From assembly GCA_910579685.1 (NCBI GenBank), contig CAJTVN010000002.1, positions 1 to 64,000 on the forward strand: a stretch of 64,000 nucleotides of DNA. Direction: 5' to 3'. How positions within the stretch are numbered: the stretch's first letter is position 1; the number at the start of each line of letters is the position of its first letter. This stretch comes from an uncultured Lachnospiraceae bacterium (lineage in GTDB: Bacteria; Bacillota; Clostridia; Lachnospirales; Lachnospiraceae). The translations under genes and the position numbers were made by a program. Shown here in pieces: positions 1 to 9,614 of the stretch. Under the pieces are notes generated by a model. That model did no database searches and was not told the origin of the DNA. It saw only the letters and a list, made by a program, of their open reading frames with translations.

Positions 1-1
1 T

Positions 2-262
2 GCGGTAGATTGTTATACAACGGAAAACATATTGTTTTTACAGCCCGATAATTTTATCTATGAGGACGAGGATATCGTTACCGAGAGCGTTATAAATTTG
101 GTACACAGCGACATTGGTATGAATTATTTTCTTTCCGATGGCAGTATCCTTGAAACGGTAAGGCAGGGCGAGTTTTATATGACGGAGAGTAAAGCGGACG
201 CTCTCGGTATTGATGTGGGCGATAAGCTTACCATAGAAGTAAACGGTGTGAGGAGGCTGTAA
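2..262 (+). pseudogene. ABC transporter permease fragment (FtsX/MacB-like), truncated at both ends
   Basis: The frame is open from base 2, so the gene begins before the window. The visible ~86 residues include a segment reading YMTESKADALGIDVGD, which resembles the extracytoplasmic MacB-type domain of FtsX-family ABC permeases, where a short 'YxSxSLADxLGxxxGD' stretch is common. The reading frame ends at a TAA (260-262) that lies inside the left inverted repeat of the adjacent IS256-type element, so the element supplies the stop codon. The rest of the permease, including its last membrane segments, does not resume on the other side of the element. The family call rests on a short stretch and is tentative; the truncation by the element is seen directly. 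Confidence 0.5.
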
Positions 263-1880
263 AAAATCTTGTGTCTATGGAGAAATAATCTTTCCTGATA
301 TGAATCAGATATGTAAAAATTTGCTGTCAGATATTGCTACTTTCATGTTGTCGAATTTCTTTTCTAATAATAGTATTGCCAATCCACTACATCTTATACA
401 TGTTTTTTGAATTTTTGCATACTGATCAGGCATTAGCAGTAAGAGGTTTTTCGTGGGCTCTGCCCACACCCGGCCTCCAGAATAAGGCTGGATGATCCTG
501 GCAATACTGCTAATGCCGATAGAATAAGGTTGGGCTGGAACGTTTAAAAAAGTGTGACGTTTCCAGCCTTTCCTTTTACAGGTACTGGGTGAGCCTGTCC
601 CCATAAAGGACAATCATCTGGTTAAGTACCTGGTCCCAGTTCCGGTAACGCTGCGTCCATTTTTTGACCACGTTCCCACTGGCAAGATAGAGCATTTTTT
701 CCAGTGCGGCGTCGCTGGGAAATACACTTTTTGTTTTCGTCACCTTTCGGTACTGGCGGTTGAGCCCCTCTATGATATTCGTGGTATACATGATGCGCCG
801 GATATCATCGGAGAACTGGAAGAAGGAGCTGACGTCCTCCCAGTTGTTTTCCCAGTTGCTGACAGCATAGGGATATTTCCTTCCCCATTTCTCTTTGATT
901 TTCTCAAGCTCCGAGAGGGCAGATGCCTCATTGGGGGCATTGTATACTGACTTGAAATCGGAGGAAAACTTCTTCAGGTCGCTGTAATTGACATATTTGA
1001 ATGAATTACGGAGCATATGGATAACACACCTCTGAATCTGTGCATCGGGATAGACTGCATTTATTGCTTCCTTAAATCCTGCAAGACCATCCACGCAGAA
1101 GAACAGCACGTCCTGTACGCCCCGATTTTTCAGGTCATTCAACATCCCCAGCCAGAACTTGCTGGTTTCATTGGCCCCTACGGTAATGCTCAGGATATCT
1201 TTATAGCCTTCGGCTGTAATGCCCAGCACAATATATGCCGCACGGCTTAAGATACGCCCGTCTTCCCTGACTTTATAATGGATGCAGTCCATAAATACAA
1301 ATGGATAGACCGGATTGAGTGGACGTGACTGCCATTCCTTTATTTCCGGCAGTATCCTGTCAGTGATCTTGCTGACCATTTCCGCTGACAGCTCCATCCC
1401 GTACAGTTCCTGAATCTGGTCATGGATGTCCCTTGGGCTCATGCCCCTTGCATAGAGGGATATGACTTTTTCCTCTATCCCGGATATATCCCGCTGGTAT
1501 TTAGGGATGAGTTTGGGCTCAAACTCACCTTCCCGGTCTCTTGGGACATCGATTTGGAATTCCCCATACTGGCTCTTCAATGTCTTGGGGGAGTGCCCAT
1601 TCCTCTTATTGGATGTCTGGACTTCTCCCTTCTGATTCTTTTCATAACCAAGAGTGGCATCCAGTTCTGCTTCCATGAGTTCCTGAAGGATATCTTTGAA
1701 ACTCTCCCTGAGCAGGCTGTAGACATCAGCCACGCTGTTTAGGTTGTTATCTGCAATAATCTGTCGAATCTGCTGTTTTGTTGCCGGCATAAAAAAGCCT
1801 CCTTTTTGATAAGAATTGTCATATCTTGATTCTTACCAAAAAAGAGGTATTTCTTTCCAAAGACACAAACTATTTTACAC
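257..1880 (-). mobile_element. IS256-family insertion sequence with imperfect terminal inverted repeats
   Basis: The left end (257-281) and right end (1856-1880) are imperfect inverted repeats matching at about 20 of 25 positions, both containing TGTAAAA near the outer edge and TTGTGTCT inside. Between them is one full-length transposase on the minus strand. Bases 282-575, downstream of the transposase, hold no gene; just after the transposase stop is a hairpin (533-543 pairing with 557-568). No matching 8-9 bp target duplication is visible in the flanks (GTGAGGAGG on the left, TATCTATTT on the right), and the left-hand gene does not continue on the right. The outer base of each end is approximate. 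Confidence 0.85.
576..1790 (-). CDS. IS256-family (mutator-type) transposase
   Basis: This 404-residue protein is a complete transposase of the IS256/mutator family, which moves DNA through a DDE-type active site. The triad is visible as D168 (VFMDCIHYK), D234 (FCVDGLAGF) and E341 (TNIIEGLNR), with the expected spacing including the C/H-containing insertion region (CVIHML). Length is normal for the family. The ATG is preceded by AAAGGAGGC at good spacing. It sits between the inverted repeats at 257-281 and 1856-1880 and is the only gene of the element. No frameshift or missing catalytic residue is seen, so it could be active. Confidence 0.97.
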   Translation of the reverse strand: MPATKQQIRQIIADNNLNSVADVYSLLRESFKDILQELMEAELDATLGYEKNQKGEVQTSNKRNGHSPKTLKSQYGEFQIDVPRDREGEFEPKLIPKYQRDISGIEEKVISLYARGMSPRDIHDQIQELYGMELSAEMVSKITDRILPEIKEWQSRPLNPVYPFVFMDCIHYKVREDGRILSRAAYIVLGITAEGYKDILSITVGANETSKFWLGMLNDLKNRGVQDVLFFCVDGLAGFKEAINAVYPDAQIQRCVIHMLRNSFKYVNYSDLKKFSSDFKSVYNAPNEASALSELEKIKEKWGRKYPYAVSNWENNWEDVSSFFQFSDDIRRIMYTTNIIEGLNRQYRKVTKTKSVFPSDAALEKMLYLASGNVVKKWTQRYRNWDQVLNQMIVLYGDRLTQYL

Positions 1881-1883
1881 TAT

Positions 1884-2906
1884 CTATTTATCCACAATCT
1901 CAAATTTAAACAATTCTGCATTACACTCTACATATATCTGCTCACTTAACTCATCCCATTCTTCATCGGATATCTCCGCATTTGCTCTAAAGCGGTTTCG
2001 CATATTTTTCTGCCCGACAAATTTTTTGCGCCTTCCCGCTTCTCTCCTGCCCTCTTCCGCCGCTACTCTTGTATAAATGATCAAGCGTCTTTCTCTGTCT
2101 TCCCGGAGCCATTCGCAAATATACCTCCACCACATTTTATCCGTACTTCCCAGCGATAGGCCAAACAGGCAAATAATAACGCTTTCATCAATTATCTCGC
2201 GGGCCTCTTCTATTTTGCCATTTCGATAGCTTTTGTTTGTCTCTCCTTTAATCAAACACTGCTTGTTTATTGGCTCTGCATTAAATGACTTATTCGCTAT
2301 TTGATCTTCATCATTGACCCCCAATACCAGCTCCTTATTCGTTGTTCCGTGAATATGTAACACCTCTCCCAGCGTACTCACGCAACAGACGCTTGTGCCG
2401 ACATACCGTCTTTCAACCCCAGATATCATTATACTCTTTGTAGCGTCTACGCATCGATCCAAAGTATCTGTATAATTAAATGTTATAAATGAATAAACGA
2501 TATCCTCTTCCACAATCAGATTACTTATATGGTTTCTTATCGCTACTGGCATTTCCTTATAAAACTCTGTCAGCGACCGTTTCATTTCATTAGCTGTCTG
2601 CCTCTTTCTTTCACCATCCCCAATGTTCACTCTTTTCATCTGATTCTCCAGAAAGTACATTAGTTCCTGTTCCAGGTTTTCTTCACTTCTCCAAAAAGCA
2701 TCCTCGTCCTCTTCCTTTACTTGCTCCGTATATCTTCCCAGCCCTAATTCCAAATCTGACCAGTCTACATATTTTTCTTCGATCGCTTTTGCAAGCATGT
2801 CATCCGGATTATTTTTTGTATAATACTGATAAAAGTCGCTGTATCGTGTGTCTAATCCAACATTTACGTCAAAGCCGTTCCCAATCAAAAATGTTATCCT
2901 TGTCAT
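1884..2906 (-). CDS. AbiH-like abortive-infection family protein
   Basis: The 340-residue protein begins with ITFLIGNGFDVNVGL (GNGFD at 9-13) and carries TFNYTDTLD (142-150), LHIHG (183-187) and LVLGVND (193-199). This pattern is typical of the AbiH family (Pfam AbiH), whose founding member is a lactococcal phage abortive-infection gene; the fold is thought to be related to SIR2-like nucleotide-binding proteins, but its reaction is not established. It is the last gene of a minus-strand run of defence-type genes, 59 bp after the SLATT-like gene. Its TAG stop lies only three bases from the end of the IS256 element, so the element landed directly after the gene or replaced whatever followed. Family assignment is strong; a role against phage is inference from family and neighbours. 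Confidence 0.85.
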   Translation of the reverse strand: MTRITFLIGNGFDVNVGLDTRYSDFYQYYTKNNPDDMLAKAIEEKYVDWSDLELGLGRYTEQVKEEDEDAFWRSEENLEQELMYFLENQMKRVNIGDGERKRQTANEMKRSLTEFYKEMPVAIRNHISNLIVEEDIVYSFITFNYTDTLDRCVDATKSIMISGVERRYVGTSVCCVSTLGEVLHIHGTTNKELVLGVNDEDQIANKSFNAEPINKQCLIKGETNKSYRNGKIEEAREIIDESVIICLFGLSLGSTDKMWWRYICEWLREDRERRLIIYTRVAAEEGRREAGRRKKFVGQKNMRNRFRANAEISDEEWDELSEQIYVECNAELFKFEIVDK

Positions 2907-2965
2907 ATGTAAAACCTCTTTTTTAGCAACAAATCTCCTGATATCATAGAATAAACCATGACATC

Positions 2966-3451
2966 CTACCTTCTGTTACCATCCGTCCTGCCGCCTTTTA
3001 TATCTTTTGATATTTTGCTCCAGCCATTCCCCTCTTCATTTATAACAGCCTCCACTGCCTCTATATATTTCCTCATTCTTTTATTTCCCTTACCCCTGCT
3101 TCGCATATACTGCCTTTGCACAGTCATAAGGCGATTGCAGGTATTGCGATACAAGATCCACTTTTCTCTCAGCCTCCATAATTCCGTGATTGATTCCACG
3201 ACGATAATCCCGGATGAAAAGGCCGTAATTACCCACGGAACGCTCGTTGAAATTCCCGCAATCTGCAGCACGGGCAGGATTCCGATCATTATAATTTTTA
3301 TCAGGCTGAACATATAAAATCCACGTTTGTATCTCTGCGCCTTAAGATGGTAATACTCGATATACGTCAAAACAATCTGATCATAATCCCGGCCATTCTC
3401 TTCTCCGCCATAACAGTATTTCTGGATTTTATCTTTTTCGCAATGATACAT
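2966..3451 (-). CDS. Two-TM SLATT/DUF4231-like membrane protein
   Basis: This 161-residue protein has two adjacent hydrophobic segments (about 45-66 and 72-90) followed at once by a charged helix with LREKWILYRNTCNRL (94-108). That layout, two membrane helices followed by a W..YR..C/E.L helix, matches DUF4231/SLATT-domain proteins, which are predicted pore-forming effectors in nucleotide-activated and other conflict systems. The basic C-terminus is likely cytosolic. An AGGAAAAGAG stretch lies ahead of the ATG. It sits 43 bp after the ImmA/IrrE gene and 59 bp before the AbiH-like gene on the same strand. The SLATT call is from topology and the short motif only; the effector role is inference. 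Confidence 0.65.
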   Translation of the reverse strand: MYHCEKDKIQKYCYGGEENGRDYDQIVLTYIEYYHLKAQRYKRGFYMFSLIKIIMIGILPVLQIAGISTSVPWVITAFSSGIIVVESITELWRLREKWILYRNTCNRLMTVQRQYMRSRGKGNKRMRKYIEAVEAVINEEGNGWSKISKDIKGGRTDGNRR

Positions 3452-3494
3452 AACCCGCTCTTTTCCTCATCCGCCATCTGGTATATCACAATTT

Positions 3495-4160
3495 TTAATA
3501 AAATAGTTCTCCATACTCTTCTATTTGCGTCCGCAGTGGCTTACCCTCAATTTTCGTTTTGTAATGCTCCAAAGCAGCAAATTTAAAGTAAGCGTATCCG
3601 CTTGCAATATTGTAATAGGGCACTTCCGCCTTGGCGCTCAGACGTTTCAACCAATGATTTATATTTATGGGGAGGGTTTCAATATTGTCTATATAATGCT
3701 TAAACTCATCCAGATATAAATCAAAGGGAACCAGCAGAAAAAGCGCATAAACATCTGCCAGTAACTCGTCACTGTTACTTGCAAGCAACGGCAGGGAATA
3801 CTGCGCAGGCCCCATATCTCTATCTATCAAACGATGTCCGATTTCATGTGCGATCGCAAACCTCTTTACATCCCAATCAGCCGTCTCTTCAATATATATA
3901 TTGTTACCGTTTAGTTCTCCAATCCTCTGATTATATTTACGGGAATTGGCTAGATTCAAATTTTTAGAATAAATTGTGATTCCCAATTCCTTGGCAACGT
4001 CATCAACACGAATTGGAAGTTCTATTACTTCTTCGCCATATGTTTTTTGTAGTAACTCATAAGTGATTTCACTCAGCCTCATTATTACTGCTGGAAAACC
4101 TGCAAAATTTTCCCTGATTACTCCTATTTCATTTACATTTTCATTTACATTTATATTCAT
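3495..4160 (-). CDS. ImmA/IrrE-family metallopeptidase
   Basis: This 221-residue protein carries the zinc-peptidase motif HEIGH (105-109, in FAIAHEIGHRLI) and the downstream third ligand E132 in DELLADVYALFLLVP, as in ImmA/IrrE (COG2856) proteases. Such enzymes usually cleave a partner HTH repressor in response to a signal. The first ~50 residues hold a short NVNENVNE repeat and no clear domain. The ATG has AGAGGGAA in front of it. It lies 68 bp after the giant HD/GHKL gene. An XRE repressor heads the same gene run, making it the natural cleavage target, but this is inference: ImmA-type proteases are usually directly adjacent to their substrate. Confidence 0.88.
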   Translation of the reverse strand: MNINVNENVNEIGVIRENFAGFPAVIMRLSEITYELLQKTYGEEVIELPIRVDDVAKELGITIYSKNLNLANSRKYNQRIGELNGNNIYIEETADWDVKRFAIAHEIGHRLIDRDMGPAQYSLPLLASNSDELLADVYALFLLVPFDLYLDEFKHYIDNIETLPININHWLKRLSAKAEVPYYNIASGYAYFKFAALEHYKTKIEGKPLRTQIEEYGELFY

Positions 4161-4228
4161 AAATATTCCCTCTTCTCAATATAAGTTTCTCATTTCATTT
4201 TTATATTTAAATAAAAAAGTTCTTTTCG

Positions 4229-7200
4229 TCAATAAATTTCTATTTCATCTCCAACCACTTGTAATTTTATAGTACCGCCACTCATTTTCCTAATTTTATC
4301 TTCCATCTTTCTTTTATATACCACATCCATTATCTCGTCAATCAATTTTCTGTAACAGGCTTCTATTTCCTTTCCGGTAATCTGGCATTTACTATGCTCT
4401 TGGACATATCGCAGCATCTGCGTCTTCTCGCTCTCATCCCCCCAAATTTCTTCCTCTCTTCTCTCTTTTCTTATCTTCTCTTCCAATAACTTCCTATGTT
4501 TGATTAATAACCTATGCTGAATAAACAATGCAATCAACGCTATTCTTTCCAATATCTGTTCACCTTCTTCCAAGTGAACTTCACCCGGTTTAATAAAAAT
4601 ACCAATCACCTCATCTGTCTTAGGCATACTATCCAAAACCCGTTCCAATATGTTTTTCTGCTCATTCTCCTTCAACGAGCATTCAAATGCATTTAGTGCG
4701 TTTTCGATGGCATTCTTCTTCTCTTTGATAACCTCCTCAAGTTCAGTTACAAAGCGGATCCGGAGTTCCTCCGGCAGGCGCTGTAAAGACACAAGATCAA
4801 GCGTCTTTGCCCTTTCAACAAAGATTTTATAAATCCCGTCTCCTGCATTTTCTTCCTCCTCGATAAAATCGCTTACGTATTCTCTCACTTTAGTCTGTAT
4901 ACCGTAATAACTGACATATGTCTGAAGAATACTTTCAATAATTTTAAATTCCTGATCAGAATAAGCCTCAAGCAGCCCTCTCAGCCTTTCGCCCAACAGC
5001 GGCAGCAACATAAGGCTATCTTGACTTTTGGCAAGGTAGCCTCTTGTGGTATAGCATACGCTGGTCGGCATTTCATCAAGCGTCAGGCACTCGTATCCTT
5101 TCCATACCAACGTCACATATCGTTTGCCTCCAAACTTATCAAACTGTTCTCTGATCCGTTCCAAAAGCAGATATTTCATTCTTGTATTGAAATAAACGGA
5201 GTTTGGAATTTCATCGGTCAATACATTCATTCTGACGTTTCCATCCAGAGAACTCCATATCCCGCAACTTGGAATATTGCTGAGCATCCATTTGAGGACT
5301 TTCTGGTTTTCAACATCATATTCCGTTTCATCCATTTCGTTTTCCTGTAAATCAGTCTTAATTTTAGCATATAATGTTTCAAATCCGCTCAAAAGCTCAT
5401 TCCCTTTGGCTTCCATTTCCTCCATATATGTATGCCAGTCTTCCACTTTATATATATCCCTGATAAACAGCTGAAATGTTTCTGAATTTAATAGAAGCAC
5501 ATAATGAATCCATTTGGAATGCGCTTCTTCCCGCCTGCTTACTATGGCAATTTTATTTTCTTTATCTAACATTTGCGGAAATAACATTTTTGATTGTATA
5601 CCAGTTTTTCGTTCTTTTTCCGTCTCTAATTTCAGTCTCGAATAAACAGGAATCGGCTTAAAGAACCCGTCAGTAAAAAATTTTTTATTCTTTTCATCCG
5701 TCAATAATTCCATCATTTTAGAACTTAATTTTATCCACTGGCATTTTTTATCCGAGTCCATTGCCCTGCAGCAGGGATTGGCTTCTTTATGCTTTCTTAT
5801 CCGGACAAAAAATGATAAGCACAACGCTGATAACGCTGTTTCGTTTATCCTCTTTCTTATCTCCTCTTTTCTTGTTTTTTCTTCTTCCTCTTCATATGCT
5901 CGAATAAGCGCTTTAATATTCCCGTAGATCAGCTCTCCAAAATCCTCATCACCCTTGCCGTCGTTATCGTTTATACCCGATAGTTTTTCCAACGCCTCCC
6001 TGAAAGAGCTCATGATTTCCTCATAGATCTTTGCCAGGAAATCGTTTCCGGATTCCGTAAATTCGTTTCGGTTCAAATTTATGTATTCCCGCTTAAAACG
6101 TCCTTTTATGTCAAGACTTTCCAACAGCTCCGAGTCTCCGTCCATGTGGCAGTTGCAGATGTAAATACCCTTTAGATACACTTTGGTATCCAGCTCATCC
6201 CTTTCGCCAACGCCACCGTCCGCCATAAGGCGTCCGGTTCCCATTGTTGCGCTCGTGCATACCCTGGAATTCCATATGTGCAATTTGGCAGTCTGACAGT
6301 CAAAAGCACATAGTCCGTTCTCGATCTCTTTGACAATATATCTTTTTCCTTCCCTTTGATGATCTTTCTCTGCGCGGAAAATCCAGCTTACAGCGTTTGC
6401 TATATCACCATACTTAATATCGCTGCGCCTGTAATCCGAATCAAAAACCGTCTTATCCGCATGGCTTTCGACAAATTTCATATATTTTTCATCAATGCAA
6501 TCGCTGTCCACCCGTATGTAGATTGGAAATATGGGTTCGCCGATCAGTTCGTTAATAAAGATCACCATCTGCGACAGCAATTCTTTCGAATGGCGGATTT
6601 TACGGTTCGTTTCGTATCCGGAACTAAACCTGTCAGAATCAGGATCATTCAAATTCCATGCGTCTCTGCATTGCTTATGCGGCAATTTATGTTTGCAATC
6701 CACAAATATTTCAAACCGGGTGCCAAACGTATCCCTCTCATCCATCTGTCTGGGTTTCGTATTTATATAGCCCTGCTGATGTACTGCAGAATTGAAGGTG
6801 ATTTCATACGCTTCTCCGCCATGTGTGCGTGTGTAGGCCGTAAAAGAACGGCATATCAAAAAGACCGACTGCAGGCCTATCCCAAATTGCCCTGTAGGCT
6901 GAAGCCACTCCGGCATGTTAAAAATCTTTCTTTTCTTTACGGTAAGACTGTCGCCAACCGCCGACATTGCGGATAAATCCGCTTTCGAAATTCCGGTTCC
7001 ATAGTCCTTGATTGATACAAGAACACCGACATCTATCTCTTCTTCCTCCTCTTTTGCAATATCTTCTATAGACACGTACTCATCAATCACATCGCCATCG
7101 CTGTTTTTATGACGCCTTCCGACTATCTTAAAGTGAAACTCTATTGGATAAAAAGTAACATCGAACTGACTCACCAATTGCTCAAAGTCCACATTCTCGA

Positions 7201-8509
7201 TGTCTTCTTTTCTTTTAGACAGATGAATTTTGCTCCTGTTCTTATAATCCTCCCAATATTGTAATTTCGTTGCATCAATCGCATTCTGCAGAACCTCCCT
7301 TAAGAAAACAAACCGCTCCAGATATACATTGCTTCCCTCAAGAAGCTGGAATGCCTTAACCTGTGATATATTGAATCTGGCCGATACCAGCTCGATCGGA
7401 ATGGCCTTTCCCATCAGCTTAATTTTAGGAGGCCTCATAGTGGGGAGGCAGCCGTTTAAATCGCTCGGCGAGATTTCAGACCAATGATAGCTGGCCGACT
7501 TTAAGATATCCTCGATCGCATCGCATTCATTCCTCACCAGCCGCAAGGCTTCCTGATTGTCACAATCCGCCTCTATCACAATCTCTTCCGGACATATCTG
7601 TAGCTGCCGGATGGACTGATGTTTCTCAAAATGTTTTGCCGACATTTCGGGAAGCTCTCCGATAAAAGGTTTGGTAAACAGATGGAATCTGTCATTATCA
7701 ATATCTAACGCATCTCCCAGCTGCAGCATGACCGCCACAAATCTCGGATGAATCATGTCATGGGCATACCCGCTGTCTTCCTTTGGCAAATCCAGTATAT
7801 GTGAAAAATCCCAGTCCGTGTGCAATGCGGCACAATCTGCAATCCTCAGAAAAAGGCGCAGCGGAATCCCCGACATCGAAAAACCCGTCCCCAGTTGTTC
7901 CGGCCTGATCGTCCATTCATGAATTCTCGAACTTGCCTTTTCCGCATGGCTCTTTCTCTGATATTCAGCCATGAGGTAAACAACCGCATAATATACCTCT
8001 AACTTTTCTTTATACTTTTTCTTCAGGATTGCCATACGTTCAGCATAATCCTTATCCTCTTCGTCCTCGTATGTAGATTTTATCAGATTTTGAACTGCTC
8101 TCTGAAGGCTTTCGTCCCCTTCTTCCAGTATCCGGTCCAGCATCTCAACAAACGCATCATCACTCAGGATTTTCTTTCGATCCTCTGCCGTTATGCACAT
8201 TCCTATATCATGCACATAGGTCACGTGCAGGAGCATAAAACAATCAGACGCCGACAGCTGTCTTATTCTGGGCTCGCCCAACAGCCTTTCGATATTATGC
8301 AATACTGACTTGGAATGGGACTCATCATGACGGCTGTAGGTTGGAAACGCAGGAAGTGTCATTTCCAGCAATTGGGAGAGCCAGCGTCTGTTTTGATTCC
8401 ATGCATGCCATAAAGTTTCATGGCGCTGCGTATGACGTTCCGCTCTGCTGTACGCCTCCAGTTGATTCTCTATCGTAAAAGCGATTCTTGGGCTGTTATC
8501 TTGACTCAT
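4229..8509 (-). CDS. Giant HD-domain plus Hsp90-like (GHKL) ATPase protein
   Basis: The 1426-residue protein has an N-terminal HD-type phosphohydrolase region (about 50-280): RHDESHS (60-66), HVTYVHDIGM with H100/D101, and a later LGDALDIDNDR (264-274) that can supply the last metal ligand. It is followed by a GHKL/Hsp90-like ATP-binding domain: LREVLQNAIDAT (403-413, N box), KDYGTGIS (501-508, G1 box) and GQFGIGLQS (540-548, G2 box). About 850 further residues are charged, helix-rich and unassigned. Proteins joining an HD domain to an Hsp90-like ATPase are known from predicted bacterial conflict systems, but this architecture has no settled function. ATG follows GGAGGGAGCTC. It overlaps the XRE gene by 14 bp, which implies coupled translation. 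Confidence 0.85.
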   Translation of the reverse strand: MSQDNSPRIAFTIENQLEAYSRAERHTQRHETLWHAWNQNRRWLSQLLEMTLPAFPTYSRHDESHSKSVLHNIERLLGEPRIRQLSASDCFMLLHVTYVHDIGMCITAEDRKKILSDDAFVEMLDRILEEGDESLQRAVQNLIKSTYEDEEDKDYAERMAILKKKYKEKLEVYYAVVYLMAEYQRKSHAEKASSRIHEWTIRPEQLGTGFSMSGIPLRLFLRIADCAALHTDWDFSHILDLPKEDSGYAHDMIHPRFVAVMLQLGDALDIDNDRFHLFTKPFIGELPEMSAKHFEKHQSIRQLQICPEEIVIEADCDNQEALRLVRNECDAIEDILKSASYHWSEISPSDLNGCLPTMRPPKIKLMGKAIPIELVSARFNISQVKAFQLLEGSNVYLERFVFLREVLQNAIDATKLQYWEDYKNRSKIHLSKRKEDIENVDFEQLVSQFDVTFYPIEFHFKIVGRRHKNSDGDVIDEYVSIEDIAKEEEEEIDVGVLVSIKDYGTGISKADLSAMSAVGDSLTVKKRKIFNMPEWLQPTGQFGIGLQSVFLICRSFTAYTRTHGGEAYEITFNSAVHQQGYINTKPRQMDERDTFGTRFEIFVDCKHKLPHKQCRDAWNLNDPDSDRFSSGYETNRKIRHSKELLSQMVIFINELIGEPIFPIYIRVDSDCIDEKYMKFVESHADKTVFDSDYRRSDIKYGDIANAVSWIFRAEKDHQREGKRYIVKEIENGLCAFDCQTAKLHIWNSRVCTSATMGTGRLMADGGVGERDELDTKVYLKGIYICNCHMDGDSELLESLDIKGRFKREYINLNRNEFTESGNDFLAKIYEEIMSSFREALEKLSGINDNDGKGDEDFGELIYGNIKALIRAYEEEEEKTRKEEIRKRINETALSALCLSFFVRIRKHKEANPCCRAMDSDKKCQWIKLSSKMMELLTDEKNKKFFTDGFFKPIPVYSRLKLETEKERKTGIQSKMLFPQMLDKENKIAIVSRREEAHSKWIHYVLLLNSETFQLFIRDIYKVEDWHTYMEEMEAKGNELLSGFETLYAKIKTDLQENEMDETEYDVENQKVLKWMLSNIPSCGIWSSLDGNVRMNVLTDEIPNSVYFNTRMKYLLLERIREQFDKFGGKRYVTLVWKGYECLTLDEMPTSVCYTTRGYLAKSQDSLMLLPLLGERLRGLLEAYSDQEFKIIESILQTYVSYYGIQTKVREYVSDFIEEEENAGDGIYKIFVERAKTLDLVSLQRLPEELRIRFVTELEEVIKEKKNAIENALNAFECSLKENEQKNILERVLDSMPKTDEVIGIFIKPGEVHLEEGEQILERIALIALFIQHRLLIKHRKLLEEKIRKERREEEIWGDESEKTQMLRYVQEHSKCQITGKEIEACYRKLIDEIMDVVYKRKMEDKIRKMSGGTIKLQVVGDEIEIY

Positions 8510-9614
8510 GAGCTCCCTCCTGTTGCTTCAAAAAGTTCAATATCGCACACAATTTCTTATCCTGGTCTGAATCTACCGAATCGTTCTCAATCCAAAGGAT
8601 ATCTTTTTCACTGAGTTTCTCCTGAAATGTGTAAAACCGTTCTCCCAGCTCTTCCTTAAAAATTTTGTCACGTATTTCATTCAGTATATTTTCACTGATT
8701 TCCAGGTATGACTGTTTATCAAGATGACGCCCTATTTTCTCCTGCTGTTCATATGGTATCTGCAATGTATTGATAATTTCCTTATAATCCGTCTCAGATA
8801 TCACAATACTATTTTTTCCAAGTTTGAACATTGGCTTTATGTAATCCAGACCTTTCTGTGATAAAGCGCTTTTTGAAATTATCACTTTCTGCATACAAGG
8901 CGCTTTTTCATTACCCGAAGTCGTCACGGTCAACGCTGCGCCCACTCTGCAATCCAGAGTATTGGATCCATAAATATGATGGCGCATCATTAAAAAGCTA
9001 AGCTCTTCGCCAGCCTCATCCAATAAAATAATGCTGGCAAGGCTTTTGTGCTTCATAATAACCAGCTGTCCCTGAAGATATTTAAATGCCGCCTCGTTTT
9101 GGCGGCCCTCGCTCGCTGCCGGAATTCTGACGCTTACCTGACAGTACGGCAAATCCCTCTTCTTTTCAATCGACAGCTGCCCTTTGACAACTTTCCCATG
9201 TTCATACGCATTTGTCGAAATCAGATAGATAAAATAGTTCCCCAAATACCCTTCAAAGCCCTGTTCTTCCACATAGGGATCGCTCAATATCTGTGCCTGA
9301 ACATGTCTGCCGCCCAGAAACTCCGGTCTCATTGCGCCCGATCCCGTATAGTTCATCAGCTTATCACATTCAATTTCAAGAGCACGGCAGATTGCGTGCA
9401 AATAGTATACTGTGATTCTCCTCTGCCCTGAGCATAATCTCGAAACCGTACTTTGGCTGATATTGTAACCATGATCCTTGCATAAACTTGCCAGCCTTGC
9501 CTGAGATATTCTATTATGATCCAAGTATTGGTTCAAATTACCTACTACTCTTTTCTCAAAATCAGCAATTTTATTCTCTTCTGTCATTCTGTCATACCCA
9601 TTCAATTTTTCCAT
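8496..9614 (-). CDS. XRE-family HTH regulator with large C-terminal sensor-like region
   Basis: The 372-residue protein has an XRE helix-turn-helix near residues 25-75 (NISQSTVSRLCSGQRRITVYYLHAICRALEIE), followed by ~290 residues without a domain I recognise; these include IILLDEAGEELSFLMMRHHI and may be a ligand- or partner-sensing domain. It is the first gene of the five-gene minus-strand cassette and overlaps the HD/GHKL gene by 14 bp. The start is uncertain: ATG at 9614 has only a weak TGGAAA ahead, and a second ATG occurs at 9587. A 9-bp palindrome GGAATTTCC (9620-9628) sits just upstream of the start and could be an operator. The likely role is control of the cassette, possibly relieved by the ImmA/IrrE protease; this is inference. 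Confidence 0.8.
   Translation of the reverse strand: MEKLNGYDRMTEENKIADFEKRVVGNLNQYLDHNRISQARLASLCKDHGYNISQSTVSRLCSGQRRITVYYLHAICRALEIECDKLMNYTGSGAMRPEFLGGRHVQAQILSDPYVEEQGFEGYLGNYFIYLISTNAYEHGKVVKGQLSIEKKRDLPYCQVSVRIPAASEGRQNEAAFKYLQGQLVIMKHKSLASIILLDEAGEELSFLMMRHHIYGSNTLDCRVGAALTVTTSGNEKAPCMQKVIISKSALSQKGLDYIKPMFKLGKNSIVISETDYKEIINTLQIPYEQQEKIGRHLDKQSYLEISENILNEIRDKIFKEELGERFYTFQEKLSEKDILWIENDSVDSDQDKKLCAILNFLKQQEGAHESR

Noticed and set aside
1884..2906. Plain SIR2-like NADase for the AbiH gene
   Set aside because: The GNGFD start, TFNYTDTLD and LHIHG order match AbiH better; a SIR2-like fold relation is possible but not a separate call.
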